A DNA stretch of 64,000 bases from Congeria kusceri (lineage: Eukaryota; Mollusca; Bivalvia; Myida; Dreissenidae), in assembly GCA_027627225.1 (NCBI GenBank), contig CM051026.1:5510415-5574414 (forward strand), in the 5' to 3' direction. Of the stretch, positions 13,162 to 24,805 are shown piece after piece (position 1 is the stretch's first letter; the number at the start of each line of letters is the position of its first letter). The notes below the pieces were generated by a model. The model saw only the letters and a list, made by a program, of their open reading frames with translations. It searched no databases and was not told the origin of the DNA. A program made the translations under genes and the position numbers.

Positions 13162-14072
13162 CTTCTAACCCGCCACTAACATAAATCGCAATAAAATGGC
13201 AGTTTGTTAGACCAATATGATCAAATTTTGACAGAGATTAATCAATGACAGAGACATTCACTCGTATATTTTTATAGAAAAATGTGATAATTTGATAGTA
13301 CAGTAAACACACTTTAGCTACAACACTAAAAGTAAAAAAATCGCAAAATACTGTGTCTGATAAACACTTTTAAAACATTGCCTGTCCACTGATGGCTGTA
13401 ATATCATACATGAACCTCTGCCATATGGACATACCACGGTTTCATTACAAATTTTGATAAATATTTCACAATCTCTCAATTAGAAACTATTCCAGTTGCA
13501 CCAGATTTCGGGCGACTTAATGTTGCTTTCTAATAGGTCGGTTAAGTTTTTCCCATATGCTTAATCAAGTTTATTTTTTCCTTAAATGATTTCGTATGAA
13601 ATGATACATTAAAACAGAAAATCGACATTTTACTCTCACCTACCTTTCCTCGTGCAAAATGATAAAACTAGACCTGTGTCTAGTTCAAGTTGTTAATGTT
13701 AGTATTTGGCGGATTTTATTTTTTAGGCTTTTTATGGTATGACGGTAACTATCTATCAAAATGCGCAATTATTACATTGAAATTGTACATACACATAAAA
13801 AGGCCAGTACATTATTAATTGTCTAAATTTGATTGAATTTCCCCGAAAATTAGCTTTTTATTACGATATTTGTAAGTGTTGTGTTAGAAGTGCTGTTCAG
13901 TGTATTTTGCGACTTTTATATTTTAGGGTTATAGCTTAATTGTGTTTATTGTAATATCAGATATTGCAAGGAAGGCAATAAAAATGTACGAGTTAATCTC
14001 TGTCAAAATTTGATAAAATGTGTCTGACAAATAGCCATTTTATTGAGATTTATGTAAGTGGCGGGCTAGAAG
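13162..14072. mobile_element. ~910-bp element with ~80-bp terminal inverted repeats
   Basis: The left arm begins CTTCTAACCCGCCACTAACA at 13162 and runs through GATCAAATTTTGACAGAGATTA. The right arm, 13991-14072, is its near-perfect inverse, ending GTAAGTGGCGGGCTAGAAG. The interior has no open frame, so it is a non-autonomous inverted-repeat transposon. A second GAAGTGCTGTTCAGTGTATT at about 13888 duplicates sequence just outside the right arm (14070), suggesting a partial internal duplication or nested copy. Superfamily not assigned. Confidence 0.8.
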
Positions 14073-14534
14073 TGCTGTTCAGTGTATTGGTTTGCTTATG
14101 TCGGTCGGTCGTTTGGTAGATCTCTGTCGTTTTCGCTCGTTAAGTCCAATACTTTTCATCCGATCTTAAGCAAACTTTGTGAAAATATTTATTGGCATAA
14201 TATCTCGGCCAAGTTCGATAATCAGCCAAATCGCTTTAGGACTTGTGAAGTTATGACCCTTAAATAATCTAAAATTAGCATTTTTAGCCGTTTCCGGTCT
14301 CTAAGTCCAACAGTTTTCAGCCGATCTTCACCAAACTTGCTGAAAATGTTGAGGGCATAACATCTCGGCCAAGTTCGATAATCAGCCAATTCGCACCTGG
14401 AATTTGGAGTCATGGCTATTGAATTATCTAAAATTGGCCGTTTTAGCGGTCTCCGCTGTCACCACCAAACTTGATATTTTCAAGATTTCTTTCAACCTAG
14501 AGATGGCATTACTGTTTTACAAACAGCTCTTGTT
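14073..14534 (+). repeat. Tandem 'AAGTCCAACAGTTTTC' repeat (family A)
   Basis: Units of about 140 bp contain CTAAGTCCAACAGTTTTCA, ACCAAACTT, a GGGCATAATATCTCGGCCAA-like stretch and GATAATCAGCCAA. The block ends AACCTAGAGATGGCATTACT then AAACAGCTCTTGTT. The same family occurs at 46690-47399 plus 49643-49690, and inverted at 50344-50675. Short frames here are incidental. Confidence 0.8.
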
Positions 14535-14799
14535 ACTAAAGGATCTACAAATTCTACCAATGTGTTTGGTATTACAATCTTTATATATTTAACAAAAGTA
14601 CGATCCCGTATTCATGTTATTTGATAATGTATTTAACTTTTTTATTGAATTAAGCATTGAACATTACGTTTATAACCGATGACAAAACAACAACAACAAG
14701 ATAATGATATAAATAAATTGTCCCATCGGTCTCTGGTGAAAAGGTTATTGTTACAGCCTTCGTGGTAGTTTTTGTCAACATGTGTTCTTTATTGTTGTT

Positions 14800-15070
14800 C
14801 AGGGCCCGTATTCACCAATCTATTCTTAGACTTAAGACGTAATAATAAAGAAATTTCGAAACTGTTCTGTTATGAGAAATGTGTTAATTTGAATCTTTCT
14901 TGGTATTCCGCAACTCAAATTACAGAGTTCTCTACTCAGAAAGAATTTTTAATGAAAATAGCGTCATTGGTACCTAGCATATTTGCGAACGCAGAAGTAT
15001 TTTTATTGAGTCTGAGTCTCAGAGTATGTCCTTTTTTCTTAAGTCTAAGAATAGGTTGGTGAATAAGTTC
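14800..15070. mobile_element. Foldback MITE, CAGGGCCCGTATTCACCAA ends
   Basis: The left arm CCCGTATTCACCAATCTATT then CTTAGACTTAAGAC is mirrored on the right by CTTAAGTCTAAGAATAGGTT then GGTGAATAAG. The 271-bp span has no credible gene; the plus-strand frame of 96 codons across it is created by the arms. Confidence 0.75.
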
Positions 15071-15970
15071 TTAGATGCCAGGTTTATGATTTTTTTTTTA
15101 ATGAACTCTGATTTTGATATACAAAAAATATGTACAATCAAGCATGAGTGTCGAAAATATAGTTTTACTGAGGCCAAAAAATAAATAAATTGTGTGTTTC
15201 GGGCAACGGTCTAAACAAAGTTAGGTAGGGTCTGGATTTAGTGTGTGTGGGGGGGGGGGAGGGGGTTACATTTTAAGAGACAAATTACGTTCAAAAACAT
15301 TTAATTATCTAAAATCTGGGGAATTCGGATTTCACGAAAAACAATTGTCGCTAAAAGTTTTAGGGTCGGAGGGTTTTCGCTAGGTAGGATCGAGTTCCCC
15401 GAAACACAGATATTTTTTGGCCTGATTTTGGAAGAGAAAGGGCAATAATGTTATTGTAAACTCAACGTCGGAATCAGAAGTTACTTATTAAACTTGTACC
15501 TCATTGAATTGCATTTCGATGCAGTGATTGAACGTTGGAACAATAAAGCATAGATATAGTAATATTGTTCATTTTATTTGAAGCGTGAGAGGCCGGGATT
15601 TTGTAAATTACAGGCTATATTAGTATTAACCCAAAAATCACACGCACGTGCTTAATTGCTCGTATTTTACTACTCTATAGTCAGAAATCGTTTCGTCATC
15701 AAAAATCAAAATATGTCGGCCTAAGATATTAAGGAATATTTTCTTAAAATTGAATACAACTTCCGACCATTTTGTGTGACATGTGTGCTCTTCTATAATT
15801 AAAAAATGACAAAACTAATTTTTTTGAAGGTAAAGATTTCAGCATTTGCAATAACAACAGATGACAATTGTTGGACACACATTTACATCCATCGTCATAC
15901 ATTTTAAGGCAAACATTCCAAAATTATTCGATTTGAATATTAAACTTAAGAAATAATTGTTGATTTGTAG
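15071..15970. other. No gene seen; short poly-G tract
   Basis: AT-rich DNA with a GTGTGTG then poly-G tract near 15240-15262. No supported coding or RNA feature. Confidence 0.5.
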
Positions 15971-16243
15971 TTTTTTATCGGCCAATAAACAACGATTTGG
16001 AGTTCTGATGCGTTGGAATCCAACCACGAGGACGCTAGCCGGAGTTGTTTAATAGCCACGCATCCGAACGACAAAATTATTTCGATTCTTACATGATTTG
16101 ACATATACTTTTCAAATTGTAATTGAGCTACTTTTTTTTACTTTACTCCACCCCGAATCGGGACTTCTTTCAGCGTTGTTTATCGGGTAGTTTAATAGCG
16201 ATAATTTTGTTCTTTGTCTACAGAAAAAATTAGCGAGTATCAT
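15971..16243 (+). mobile_element. Palindromic MITE-like repeat, copy B
   Basis: Starts TTATCGGCCAATAAACAACG, followed by GGAGTTCTGATGCGT, an ACCACGAGGACGCTAG segment, a Pol III/II-neutral spacer, and ends with TTGTTCTTTGTCTA and GCGAGTATCAT. It aligns with copies at 748, 41078 and 43034 over about 270 bp. The region 16322-16495 has weaker similarity (GCTAATAAACGCTTTGGAAT) and may be a fifth, decayed copy. Confidence 0.8.
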
Positions 16244-16757
16244 TTTAGAATATATGGTTATACAAATGTAACCTGGTAACGAAGCAGATTTATACAATCG
16301 AAACATTAATATATTATGAGATTTGATGTTAACAAATAGTTTTCGATTTGGCGTTGTAATAGCTAATAAACGCTTTGGAATTATGATCAAAATGAATCTA
16401 TTAACGCGTTCTGGGTCTAGTAACCGCATGTCGGAACGAAAACTCGTACGGTATTTAAATGCGACCATTATTTCCATTTTAAAATGATGTGACAAATGAA
16501 CTCTGCAACTATGACTATTCTACGGTGCTCCGAGCATGTTCACGTGCGTACGTTCGCAAGCGCGTCACCGCTTTCACAGTTACGTCCTTCAGTGATACAA
16601 AATTTTACTTGACTTTCATTAAAACAAAACTGATCGAATTGCGTCAGTTTTGGAATATTTGTTAACGTTGTTTATTTGACAATAATGAGTTAATTAAATT
16701 TGCGTTTTGACCAATGAATAAGAACAACAATAACAAAAATATTGTTTAGGCCTAATA

Positions 16758-17010
16758 TATACTAATAGAAAAAAGAAACTGGACATGTTTTCATTTCTTT
16801 TTTTTTATATGTTGTTAGATTTAAATATTGATGAATTTGGTTTGGATGACGTTAGCGTTTACTGATTGATCAATTACTTGGGCATTACAATTATTGATTA
16901 GTTCCATTTATAACCTAAATTTGACTACCAAACTCATCCAAATTTTAATATAACAACATGTATAAAATACGGAATAAAAACATGTCCAGTTTCTGTTTTC
17001 TATCAGTATA
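16758..17010. mobile_element. 253-bp MITE with long inverted ends
   Basis: The left end TATACTAATAGAAAAAAGAA then ACTGGACATGTTTT is mirrored by the right end, AAAACATGTCCAGTTTCTGT then TTTCTATCAGTATA. Similarity of the arms continues inward for about 85 bp through ATGTTGTTA and CCAAACTCATCCAAA. TA dinucleotides flank both ends, which would fit a Tc1/mariner-type derivative, but this is inference. Confidence 0.85.
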
Positions 17011-17111
17011 TGATTCATGATAGTATAAAAAATATTGCACTCAAGTCCATTTCAACTTTTTTTTTATTTCTGGCACATTGTTTTTCCAATCTATTTCTTT
17101 ACTTTACTTAT

Positions 17112-17305
17112 CAGGGTCCGTATTCCAGAATCATCGCAAGTTTAGCTTAAAATATTTCCATTTAAAATAACAGCAGTAAATAATGAGTTAATAACTTATA
17201 AAACTTAGCACTAAGCCTTTTAAATATGAAAACAGATAATGAAATATGACGATTTAGGGTTAAGGATAAGATTTTAGTTAGGATGTTTCTGGAATACAGC
17301 CCCTG
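17112..17305. mobile_element. 194-bp MITE, CAGGGTCCGTATTCCAGAA ends
   Basis: The left end CAGGGTCCGTATTCCAGAAT is mirrored by ATTCTGGAATACAG-type sequence ending CCCCTG (TTCTGGAATACAGCCCCTG at 17287-17305). The interior is AT-rich and non-coding. The terminal phrase resembles that of the 14800-15070 element, so the two may belong to related families. Confidence 0.8.
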
Positions 17306-17521
17306 ATGATCACAATGCAAAATATTATCAGTCATCCCCATTGTTTAGTATGTTTACATCTGTATGAATTCCAATTGGTCAGTTTTGTCTTTCAAAGCTG
17401 TGACATGTAAAGCACGTGCAAGCAGACCGTGACACTATTGTAATCAGTGCGTAGCTAGACTGAATGTGACTGTACTCGCAGTAAAATTAAGTAATCTAAA
17501 AAATATATTTATTCAAGATAA

Positions 17522-17800
17522 ATGATGCACTGTGTCGTTATGGTGGCAAGGATTCTAATGTTGTTGTTATTTTCGTGGTATTTTCTCTTCTTATTGCTAT
17601 GTAAGCGTAACGTGCGAAAAGAAGTATACCCAGTTACGCCCCTGGTAATTCGATTAGTTTTACCAAAATCTTGGTATAACAATTTTACTCTGGGCGGTTT
17701 CCACGTGAATTTCGATGAACGCTTGTTTGAACCTCTGATTGCCTTCGATTTTGCATCGAGGGTTTTGATTGGGTTCGGAATGTTGAAACGTCGATTGTGA
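17522..17800 (+). CDS. Doubtful small ORF, 92 codons, hydrophobic N-terminus
   Basis: The frame starts MMHCVVMVARILMLLLFSWY, a hydrophobic stretch that could be a signal or membrane segment, followed by a more polar region with no motif I recognise. It lies next to MITEs and has no visible promoter, splice or conservation support. Chance is the simplest explanation in a eukaryotic intergenic region. Listed only because its GC and composition look less repetitive than neighbouring frames. Confidence 0.12.
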   Translation: MMHCVVMVARILMLLLFSWYFLFLLLCKRNVRKEVYPVTPLVIRLVLPKSWYNNFTLGGFHVNFDERLFEPLIAFDFASRVLIGFGMLKRRL

Positions 17801-18143
17801 TTCTGCGATGTTTACTGTGCATGATTACATTGAAAAGAAAGGCGCGCGCGCATCATTTGTTCGTTGTTCCCAAGCAAAATGGATGTCATTCAATCTGACA
17901 CAGCGAACTACTTCAACTCAGAACTCCAAACATGTGATTTTATGGCTAATCATATAAATGTATGTATAACACGTTTTTTTTTATTTTAAAATTGTATAAA
18001 TGCGGCTTCGAATAGTTTTATTAAATATTGAAACACATGCTATATGTATTTACACAACATTGCACAGTTAAACTTATTTTTGAACATAATACTGTTTTAT
18101 GTAGCAAAGACACATTTTGAATACATACACATTTCTTGTTCTA

Positions 18144-18194
18144 ACCCCCTAACCCCCCCCCCCCCCCCCCCCCACCCACACACACACACACACC
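18144..18194. repeat. Poly-C tract followed by (CA)n
   Basis: About 20 consecutive C residues lead into a CACACA run. Likely length-polymorphic and a potential assembly weak spot. Confidence 0.95.
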
Positions 18195-18479
18195 ATTTTA
18201 CATGTCACGTTATCCAAAGAGGCATCTTTATCAGAACAGAACAGAACAGAATATTTTATTCAGTTACTTGAACATATATACATGTTCCTCATAACATGAT
18301 CCAATGCATAACAATTATAAACACATGACAACGTATAATATATGTACATATATACACACTTTATAACAGAAGAATTTTAACAAACACGTAGTTAATAATT
18401 CAATAATTCTATATGAATATCAAACAGTAGATATATAGTAAATTACAACGTAGTTTATAAACAAGATTCACTCCCCGAG

Positions 18480-19085
18480 GAGGGACTTATAAGTTATCCT
18501 ATAAACGCTTTCTTTCGGCTTCAGTCTTTTGGCCGCCAAGTTGACAAGTTTCATCGTTCTCGTGCAGACGAATTTCCCGCTTCGACGGTGCTCCTGTTTC
18601 GAAACGATTGCAGTAACGAGGCCGTTTGTTTTTGGATACCAGCAACAAAAATGTCATAATAAAATTACGTTTTGACGTAATTTGCGAGTCTAATTTTGAA
18701 TTAAAGCAAATACTTTCTTTAGTAAATAAAATTTGATTATATCTTCAAATTAGAAAGTGTGAACTCTTCTTAAGCGTCTAATGCATTATTACGTTAAATA
18801 CACCGTTTCTTAATTGTGTACGTAAATGGCAGCTTTAACTCAAAATTCGGGTTAGGGGTGTACACGAATTCGACTTTTGATGCATGTACGTTGTATAGAT
18901 AAGCATATGGTTTTAACCATCGGAAAAGAGGAGCGTTTGTTTCATTGAATTCTCAAGCCACGGCCCTGTCAAATCAGGCGACGAGATGGAAAGGGCGCCC
19001 CCACCCTGCCGTCTGGCTCGTCAGGGCCATGACCTGGGAGTTCAAAGGAACAAATACGAGTCTTTTCTGATGATCATAAAATGGG
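18480..19085. repeat. Duplicated flank module, copy 1
   Basis: Sequence including CTTTCTTTCGGCTTCAGTCT, GCCGCCAAGTTGACAAG, CTCCTGTTTCGAAACGATTG and GATGGAAAGGGCGCCCCCA is repeated at 21535-22300 with about 80-85% identity by eye. The two copies are followed by related minisatellite-bearing modules, indicating a duplication of a segment of about 3 kb. Confidence 0.85.
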
Positions 19086-19359
19086 ATGAAATAAATATAG
19101 AAAAGCTCTAAATGCCAAAGTTTTAGTTGCCATTTATGTTTGAAATAAAATTGATGATGATGACGATGAAGATCAATACGATCTGTGATCATAGGTCCAC
19201 AATAATTAATGTTTACTGATTTGTTTTTTTTGTATTTTTTCTTTGTATTTCTGATGTGGTGACCTAAGTGACCGCTATGCTGCTAAGGTTCCGTCTCTTC
19301 GACCAATACTCCAACGATGCTTAGGACAACAAGAAAGCAGTGAAGACCAGCGCTGGATG

Positions 19360-19530
19360 CAGACGACAATGATGGCGTTAACACGTGCTAAGTTTTAGTT
19401 TTATTCTGTTGATGAGAATTTTCAGACTTAGCAGATGATAGCCAGTGCTCAATGCAACAGAGTCCGAGGCAGTCAGCACACAGGAGTCAGTCGACAATGG
19501 ATGAGACAATAACATGAGCTGAGTTTTATT
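19360..19530. repeat. GACAATGGATG...GAGCTAAG short module (two copies)
   Basis: GACGACAATGATGGCGTTAA then CACGTGCTAAGTTTTAG near 19365 recurs as CGACAATGGATGAGACAATA then ACATGAGCTGAGTTTTA near 19490, and as GACAATCGATGGCGACGATA then ACACGAGCTAAG near 22762. An AATTTTCAG or CTTTTTCAG stretch follows at 19430 and 22827, which looks like a splice acceptor but has no supported exon. Confidence 0.6.
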
Positions 19531-19744
19531 TTATGGTCTAAAGCAATTACAAGATCCTTTACACATGTTACTTCTAGGACTATGTATTTTACTGGATTTT
19601 AGTCACCCATAAGACAAACAATTTATTTGCTATTTGAGAAAAACACATGCTGTCTAAACATAAACTGCCAAAAAAATCCACTTTTAAGTAATTTGGTGTC
19701 ACAATATTTCAGATTTACATTTTCAAGAAATAACCATTTCAACC

Positions 19745-19930
19745 AGAGTTCGTTATTTTAATGCCTCTTTAGCAGAGACAATAAACGAACGGCCTACTTT
19801 CAGATGATTCAGACGCAAAATCGAGCTGGACGCATTCGACAGTTTTGGTCCCATGACGCAGGAAATCAATTGAGGACAACATGACAACGAAAACCAACTA
19901 ATTCGACGGGCGTGAGCGGTAAAAATAACT
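19745..19930. repeat. Module with 'GGCCTACTTTCAGATGATTCAG', copy 1
   Basis: ACGGCCTACTTTCAGATGAT, GTCCCATGACGCAGGAAAT and ACATGACAACGAAAACCAA recur in order at 23340-23600 (ACGGCCTTCTTTCAGACGAT, GCGCAGGAAATTGATGA, GCATGACAACCAAGC). A shorter related end lies near 25150-25200 (GAGCGTCAGCGGTAAA). Confidence 0.75.
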
Positions 19931-20189
19931 TTTGTTTTTGAATAATCGTAAAAAATACAATGATTTGTGAAAGATAATGATCATAGTTCTATATTTAATA
20001 ACATTTAACTATCTTTTGAATTAATGTTGATATTGTTTGCCATACATTTAAAAATACTGCGTGGCAGTAACGGTTAACAGTGGAAGTATTGTAACCGTGA
20101 TTGTTAACACTTTAGGTTGGCAATTATCATATTTTATTTATTTTAGTTTTAGTAGCACTTGTAGCAGTCTTTAGAAGCAGACAACAACA

Positions 20190-21215
20190 ACGCCTCGTTG
20201 CCCATGACAACCTCACCCCGTTTCCGAGGACAAGCACACCCCGTTGCTACAACAACCACACCCCGTTGCCAACAACAAGTACACCCCGTTGCCAACAACA
20301 ACTACACCCCGTTTCCAACAACAACCACACCCCGTTGCAAACAAAAACAGCCCTTTGCCGAGGACAACCACTCCCCGTTGCCGACGACAACAACACCCCG
20401 TTGCCAACAACACCCCGTTAAAGAGGACAATAACATCCCGTTGCCAACAAGAACAACACACCGTTACCAACAACAACTGCTGATGATAAAAACACCAATT
20501 GCCTAGAATAACAACACCCCGTTGCAAACAACAACAACACCCTGTTACCGAGGACAACAACACCCCGTTACCAACAACAACACCCCTTTGCTAACAACAA
20601 CACCTCGTTTCCAGGGACAACACTGCCCCGTTTCCAAGGACAACCACATCCCGTTGCCAACAACTCCCCGAGACCGAGGACAACAACACACCGTTACCAG
20701 CAACAACAACCTGTTGCTTAGGACACCCACACATTGCCGAGACAGCCACACACCTATGCCGAGGAAAACTACAACCCTTTGCCGAAGACAACCAAAACCC
20801 GTTGCCGATGACAACTACAACCCGTTCCCGAAGAAACTACACCCTGTTGCCGACGACAAATACACCCCTTTTCTTCCGATAACCAAACCCCGTTGCCGAC
20901 GACCACACCCCGTTGCCGACAACAACTACACCGCGTTGCCTTGACAACCACTCCCCGTTGCCGACGACAACCACGCCATGTTGCAGAGGACAGCTTCACC
21001 ACGTTGCAGACGACAACCACACTAAGTTGCAGAGGAAAACTGCACCACGTTGCAGAGGAAAACTACACCACGTTGCAGAGGAAAACCACACCACGTTGCA
21101 GACGACAACTACACCACGTTGCCGAGGACAACCATACCCCGTTGCCGAGGACAACCACACAACGCTGCCGAGGACAACCACAACCCGTTGCCGACGACGA
21201 ACACACTTCGATTTA
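20190..21215. repeat. 22-bp minisatellite, CCCCGTTGCCRACRACAAC
   Basis: About 45 units of roughly 22 bp, first ACACCCCGTTGCCAACAACA-like, later drifting to ACCACGTTGCAGAGGAAAAC. Anchor positions such as 20238, 20260 and 20282 give an exact 22-bp period. Frames on both strands stay open because the unit contains few stops, giving Thr/Pro/Gln-rich or Cys/Val-rich pseudo-proteins that I reject as genes. Confidence 0.9.
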
Positions 21216-21534
21216 GACGACTTGTGTTCGATGCAGCTGACAGCCCAAAATCGATGCAGATGACATACACTGACGCATGCGCAAGCGACCAGTTAAGTAC
21301 AATAACGCAGCAAAAACAGAACGTAAGGACAAATGCAGTAAATGTTGATCATATATTGTTTGCTATACAATATATTTTCCTGCTTTTCATACGGCAATAC
21401 AATATTATTTTGTTTGGGCACAAGACAAAAACATTGTTTTATTTGAATACTCCTAATAAAATTGTCAGTTCTTTTTTTAAATAAAGAAAAAATTGCTTGT
21501 TCTAAAACCCACATTTATATGTCACGTTATCCAA

Positions 21535-22300
21535 AAAATACAACGTTCATCGGTCTCTTATAGACGCTTTCTTTCGGTTGCAGTATTTGGGCCACCAAGT
21601 TGACAGATTTCATCGATCTCGTGCAGATGCATTCTACGCTTCGACGGCGCTCCTGTTTCGAAACGATTGCGGTAACGAGGCCGGTTGCCATTGGATACCA
21701 GCAACAGATGAGTCATAATGACATCATGTGTTCACGTATTTGGCACGTCTATTTTTGTATTAATGTCACACCCTCTCTAATTAAGAAAAGTTCTTTTTTT
21801 ATTAATTTTTTTTGAATATTGATTGGAAAGTGTGACATCTTCGTCAACGTCGAATGTATAAGGCGTATTGAGACATTTTCGTGTCCGCTTCCTGGGTAGA
21901 ACCAGTACTTGGTGTCTTGTGAGAAAGGACACCATATCCATCACACAGTTGCGTTCTCTTTTAATCCTTTAAATATATACATTCAAAATTGACTTCGTGT
22001 ACACAAATGGCAACTTTGACTCAAAATTCGGTATTGGGATGTAAAAAGCATGTTTTTTTATATACATGGACGACATTTATCTGTTTTTGTTAAGATTTAA
22101 ATTCTAATTTAACTGCTCAGTATATTAAATTCAAAGTCGGAAACGAGGAGTGTTTGTTCTGGTGAATTCTCAAACCAATGCCCGGTCAAATCAGGCGTCA
22201 AGATGGAAAGGGCGCCCCCAAACTGCCGTCTGACTTATCAGGGTCATGACATGGGAGTTCAAAGGAATAAATACGAGTCTTTTCTGATGATCAAAACATT
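21535..22300. repeat. Duplicated flank module, copy 2 (with SINE insertion)
   Basis: Matches 18480-19085 at both ends (CTTTCTTTCGGTTGCAGTAT near 21566; GATGGAAAGGGCGCCCCCA near 22203; TACGAGTCTTTTCTGATGAT near 22272). A segment near 21860-21960 that is absent from copy 1 carries a SINE-like core, so the SINE probably arrived after the duplication. Confidence 0.85.
21858..21960 (-). mobile_element. SINE fragment, reverse orientation
   Basis: Read on the minus strand this contains ACACCAAGTACTGGTTCTAC then CCAGGAAGCGGACACGAAAA and TGTCTCAATACGCCT, matching the body of the repeat at 32222-32345. The tRNA-like head is not clearly preserved. Confidence 0.7.
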
Positions 22301-22609
22301 GGGATTGACAAAACCATAAGATACTCGGGTCCAAAGTTTTAGTTCAAAGGCGTTAATTGTAATAATTATGATACTAAGGAACTGGAGATTAATGCTCTAT
22401 AGCACTGAAAACAATGTCCTATAAAACAACACTGAGGCATACAATAACATACAAAAATAAATATTATATTTAGTGTTTTTTTTTTGTTTAAGCGTGATAT
22501 CTGACTTACGTGATTGATATGCTGCAGAAGTGACTTTTCTCCGAGCACGGATCCGACGACATCCCACGCTCCGATTTTCTCCAGGAGACGACAACTAAAG
22601 ATTGTTCGA

Positions 22610-22775
22610 CAACTAGATATCGGTACAGGAGACAACTAGAGATTGGTGGGGGCGACAACTAGAGATTGGTATAGGCGACAACTAGAGATTGGTGCAGGCG
22701 ACAACTACAGATTGGTGCAGACGACAACTGGAGATTGGCGAAGACGACAAATTGGTGCAGATGACAATCGATGGC
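22610..22775. repeat. 23-bp minisatellite, GACAACTAGAGATTGGTGCAG
   Basis: Six to seven units; GACAACTAG starts at 22631 and 22654, a 23-bp step. It shares the GACGACAA core with the arrays at 20.2, 22.85, 24.0 and 25.9 kb. Confidence 0.85.
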
Positions 22776-22844
22776 GACGATAACACGAGCTAAGTGTAAT
22801 TTTTAAACTGATGATAAGCTTTTTCAGGCGATGCTTAAGTCACC

Positions 22845-22990
22845 AAGAGCTCTATGCAGACGACATTCCGAGTACGATGCAGACGACATTCCGAGCACGA
22901 TGCAGACGATATTCCGAGCACGATGCCGACGACATTCCGACGCAGACGACATGCCAAGCACGATGCAGACGACAAACAGAGTTTGAGGCA
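22845..22990. repeat. 23-bp minisatellite, CGATGCAGACGACATTCCGAG
   Basis: Six units with a 23-bp step (GACATTCC at 22862 and 22885). Periodic frames on both strands reflect the repeat. It follows an acceptor-like CTTTTTCAG at 22821-22829. Confidence 0.88.
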
Positions 22991-23339
22991 AGCGACATTC
23001 AGCAGGCAAATGCAGTCGACCATGGAGGACAACGAACCAAAAGTAAGCTGTAGGTTAGAAACCAGTCAATCACAAATGTTAGGATCCAAAAGTAGAAGAG
23101 CAAAATAGCGTTTCTCGTCACTTTTCTTTATTTCAGATGTTGCGATTCTCGTCCCAGTTTAAAGATGCCTTACTCTGTTTTCAAAATTTAACTCTTAAAT
23201 ATATGCATCTCACTTGATTGCTGTCAACCGTTAGATACACAAAATGCATACGAAATTAGGACAAAAGCACAAGCTGTGTACAAACTGTTGAAATTTTCTG
23301 GTTATTCGGTTTCACGATACATTCAATAGGGCTGGAGAC

Positions 23340-23600
23340 GTGTCGTTTACAATTAATAACCGGTCAAGCCAGAGTCCGTTATGCGAATTGCATATTTTAG
23401 GTAAAGATCCATTTGATATACGGCCTTCTTTCAGACGATGCAGGCAACACACATACCACGATTCCTTCTTTCAGACGATGCAGACGACAAACCGATCTTG
23501 GTACAGATGACGATCTTGCCTCCATGACACGACACCGCGCAGGAAATTGATGATAACAGCATGACAACCAAGCGTTTCTTAAGACTGGCATGGGCGCTAA
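23340..23600. repeat. Module with 'GGCCTTCTTTCAGACGATGCAG', copy 2
   Basis: Homologous to 19745-19930, with an extra local duplication of TTCTTTCAGACGATGCAG (23429 and 23465). It precedes the next minisatellite at 23960 just as copy 1 precedes the one at 20190. Confidence 0.75.
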
Positions 23601-23959
23601 AAAGTTTGTTTTATGTTAAATTATATTTTCCCTTTAAACCAAGTGGTAATATAAATAAAAACCTTCATATGCGAACGAGTAACAGTTAAAATGAGAAATT
23701 TTAGTGATTCTTTAAATAAAAAAAAACAACAATAAATAAATGAACGACAGTAACAATCAATACAATCAATACAATTGCAATTTAAGTTCTGTAATTGTAG
23801 TTTAGGAGACTATGTGGTGAAAATAAAAACAGAAGCATATTTTATTTCGCATAAATATATCTATATGTCATTATAAAATAGTTTTGTTTAAAATGTGTTT
23901 TTTTGGCAAATAATTTCAGCAATATATTAGCAGAATTTAGCAGCAGACAACAACTAATC

Positions 23960-24805
23960 TAGGATGCATACAACAAACAGACCACGATGCAGACATCAAA
24001 CAGACCACGATGCAGGCAACAAACAGATCACGATACTGATAACAAACAGACCAAGACGCTGACAACAAACAGAGCACGATGCACAAAACAAATAGACCAA
24101 GCTGCAGATAACAAACACACTACGATACAGACAACAAACACACCACGATGCAGACAACAAACAGACCACGATGCTGAGAACAAACAAACCACCATGCAGA
24201 CAACAAACAGACCACGATGCTGAGAACAAACAAACCACCATGCAGACAACAAACAGACCACGATGCAGACAACAAAAAGACCACGATGCAGACAACAAAC
24301 ACATCACGATACTGACAACAAATATACCACGATGCTGACAACAAGCATACCAAGATGCTGACAACAAACAAGCACAGTACTGACATTAGATAGATAACGA
24401 TTCTGACAACAGACAACCACGTTGCTGACATCAAGACAGATTACGATGCTGACAACAATCAACCACGATGCTGACAACAAACAGACCACGGTGCTGACAA
24501 CAAACAGACCACGCTGCTGACATAAACACGACCACGATGCTAACAACAAAACGACCACGGTGCTGATAACAAACAGACCATGGTGCCGACATAAAAAAGA
24601 CCACGATAATAACAATAAGCAGACCACGATGCTGATAACAAACAAAACACGTTGTTAACAACAAACTGACCACGATTCGGACATACGGACTACGATGCTA
24701 ACAACAGACCCCATGCTGACAATATCCAGACTACGGTGCTGACAACATACAGACCACGATGCTGACAACAGCATGACCACAATGCTGACAACAAACAGAC
24801 GTGTT
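23960..24805. repeat. 23-bp minisatellite, CCACGATGCTGACAACAAACAGA
   Basis: About 36 units, many exactly 23 bp (for example 24485 to 24508). Because 23 is not a multiple of three, open frames cycle through all phases, giving Cys/Val/Leu-rich minus-strand frames without biological support. Confidence 0.92.

Noticed and set aside
20198..21484. Thr/Pro/Gln-rich and Cys-rich overlapping frames
   Set aside because: Shadows of the 22-bp minisatellite, open on both strands at once.
23987..24673. Cys/Val-rich minus-strand frames
   Set aside because: The 23-bp repeat read successively in all three phases; no independent coding sign.
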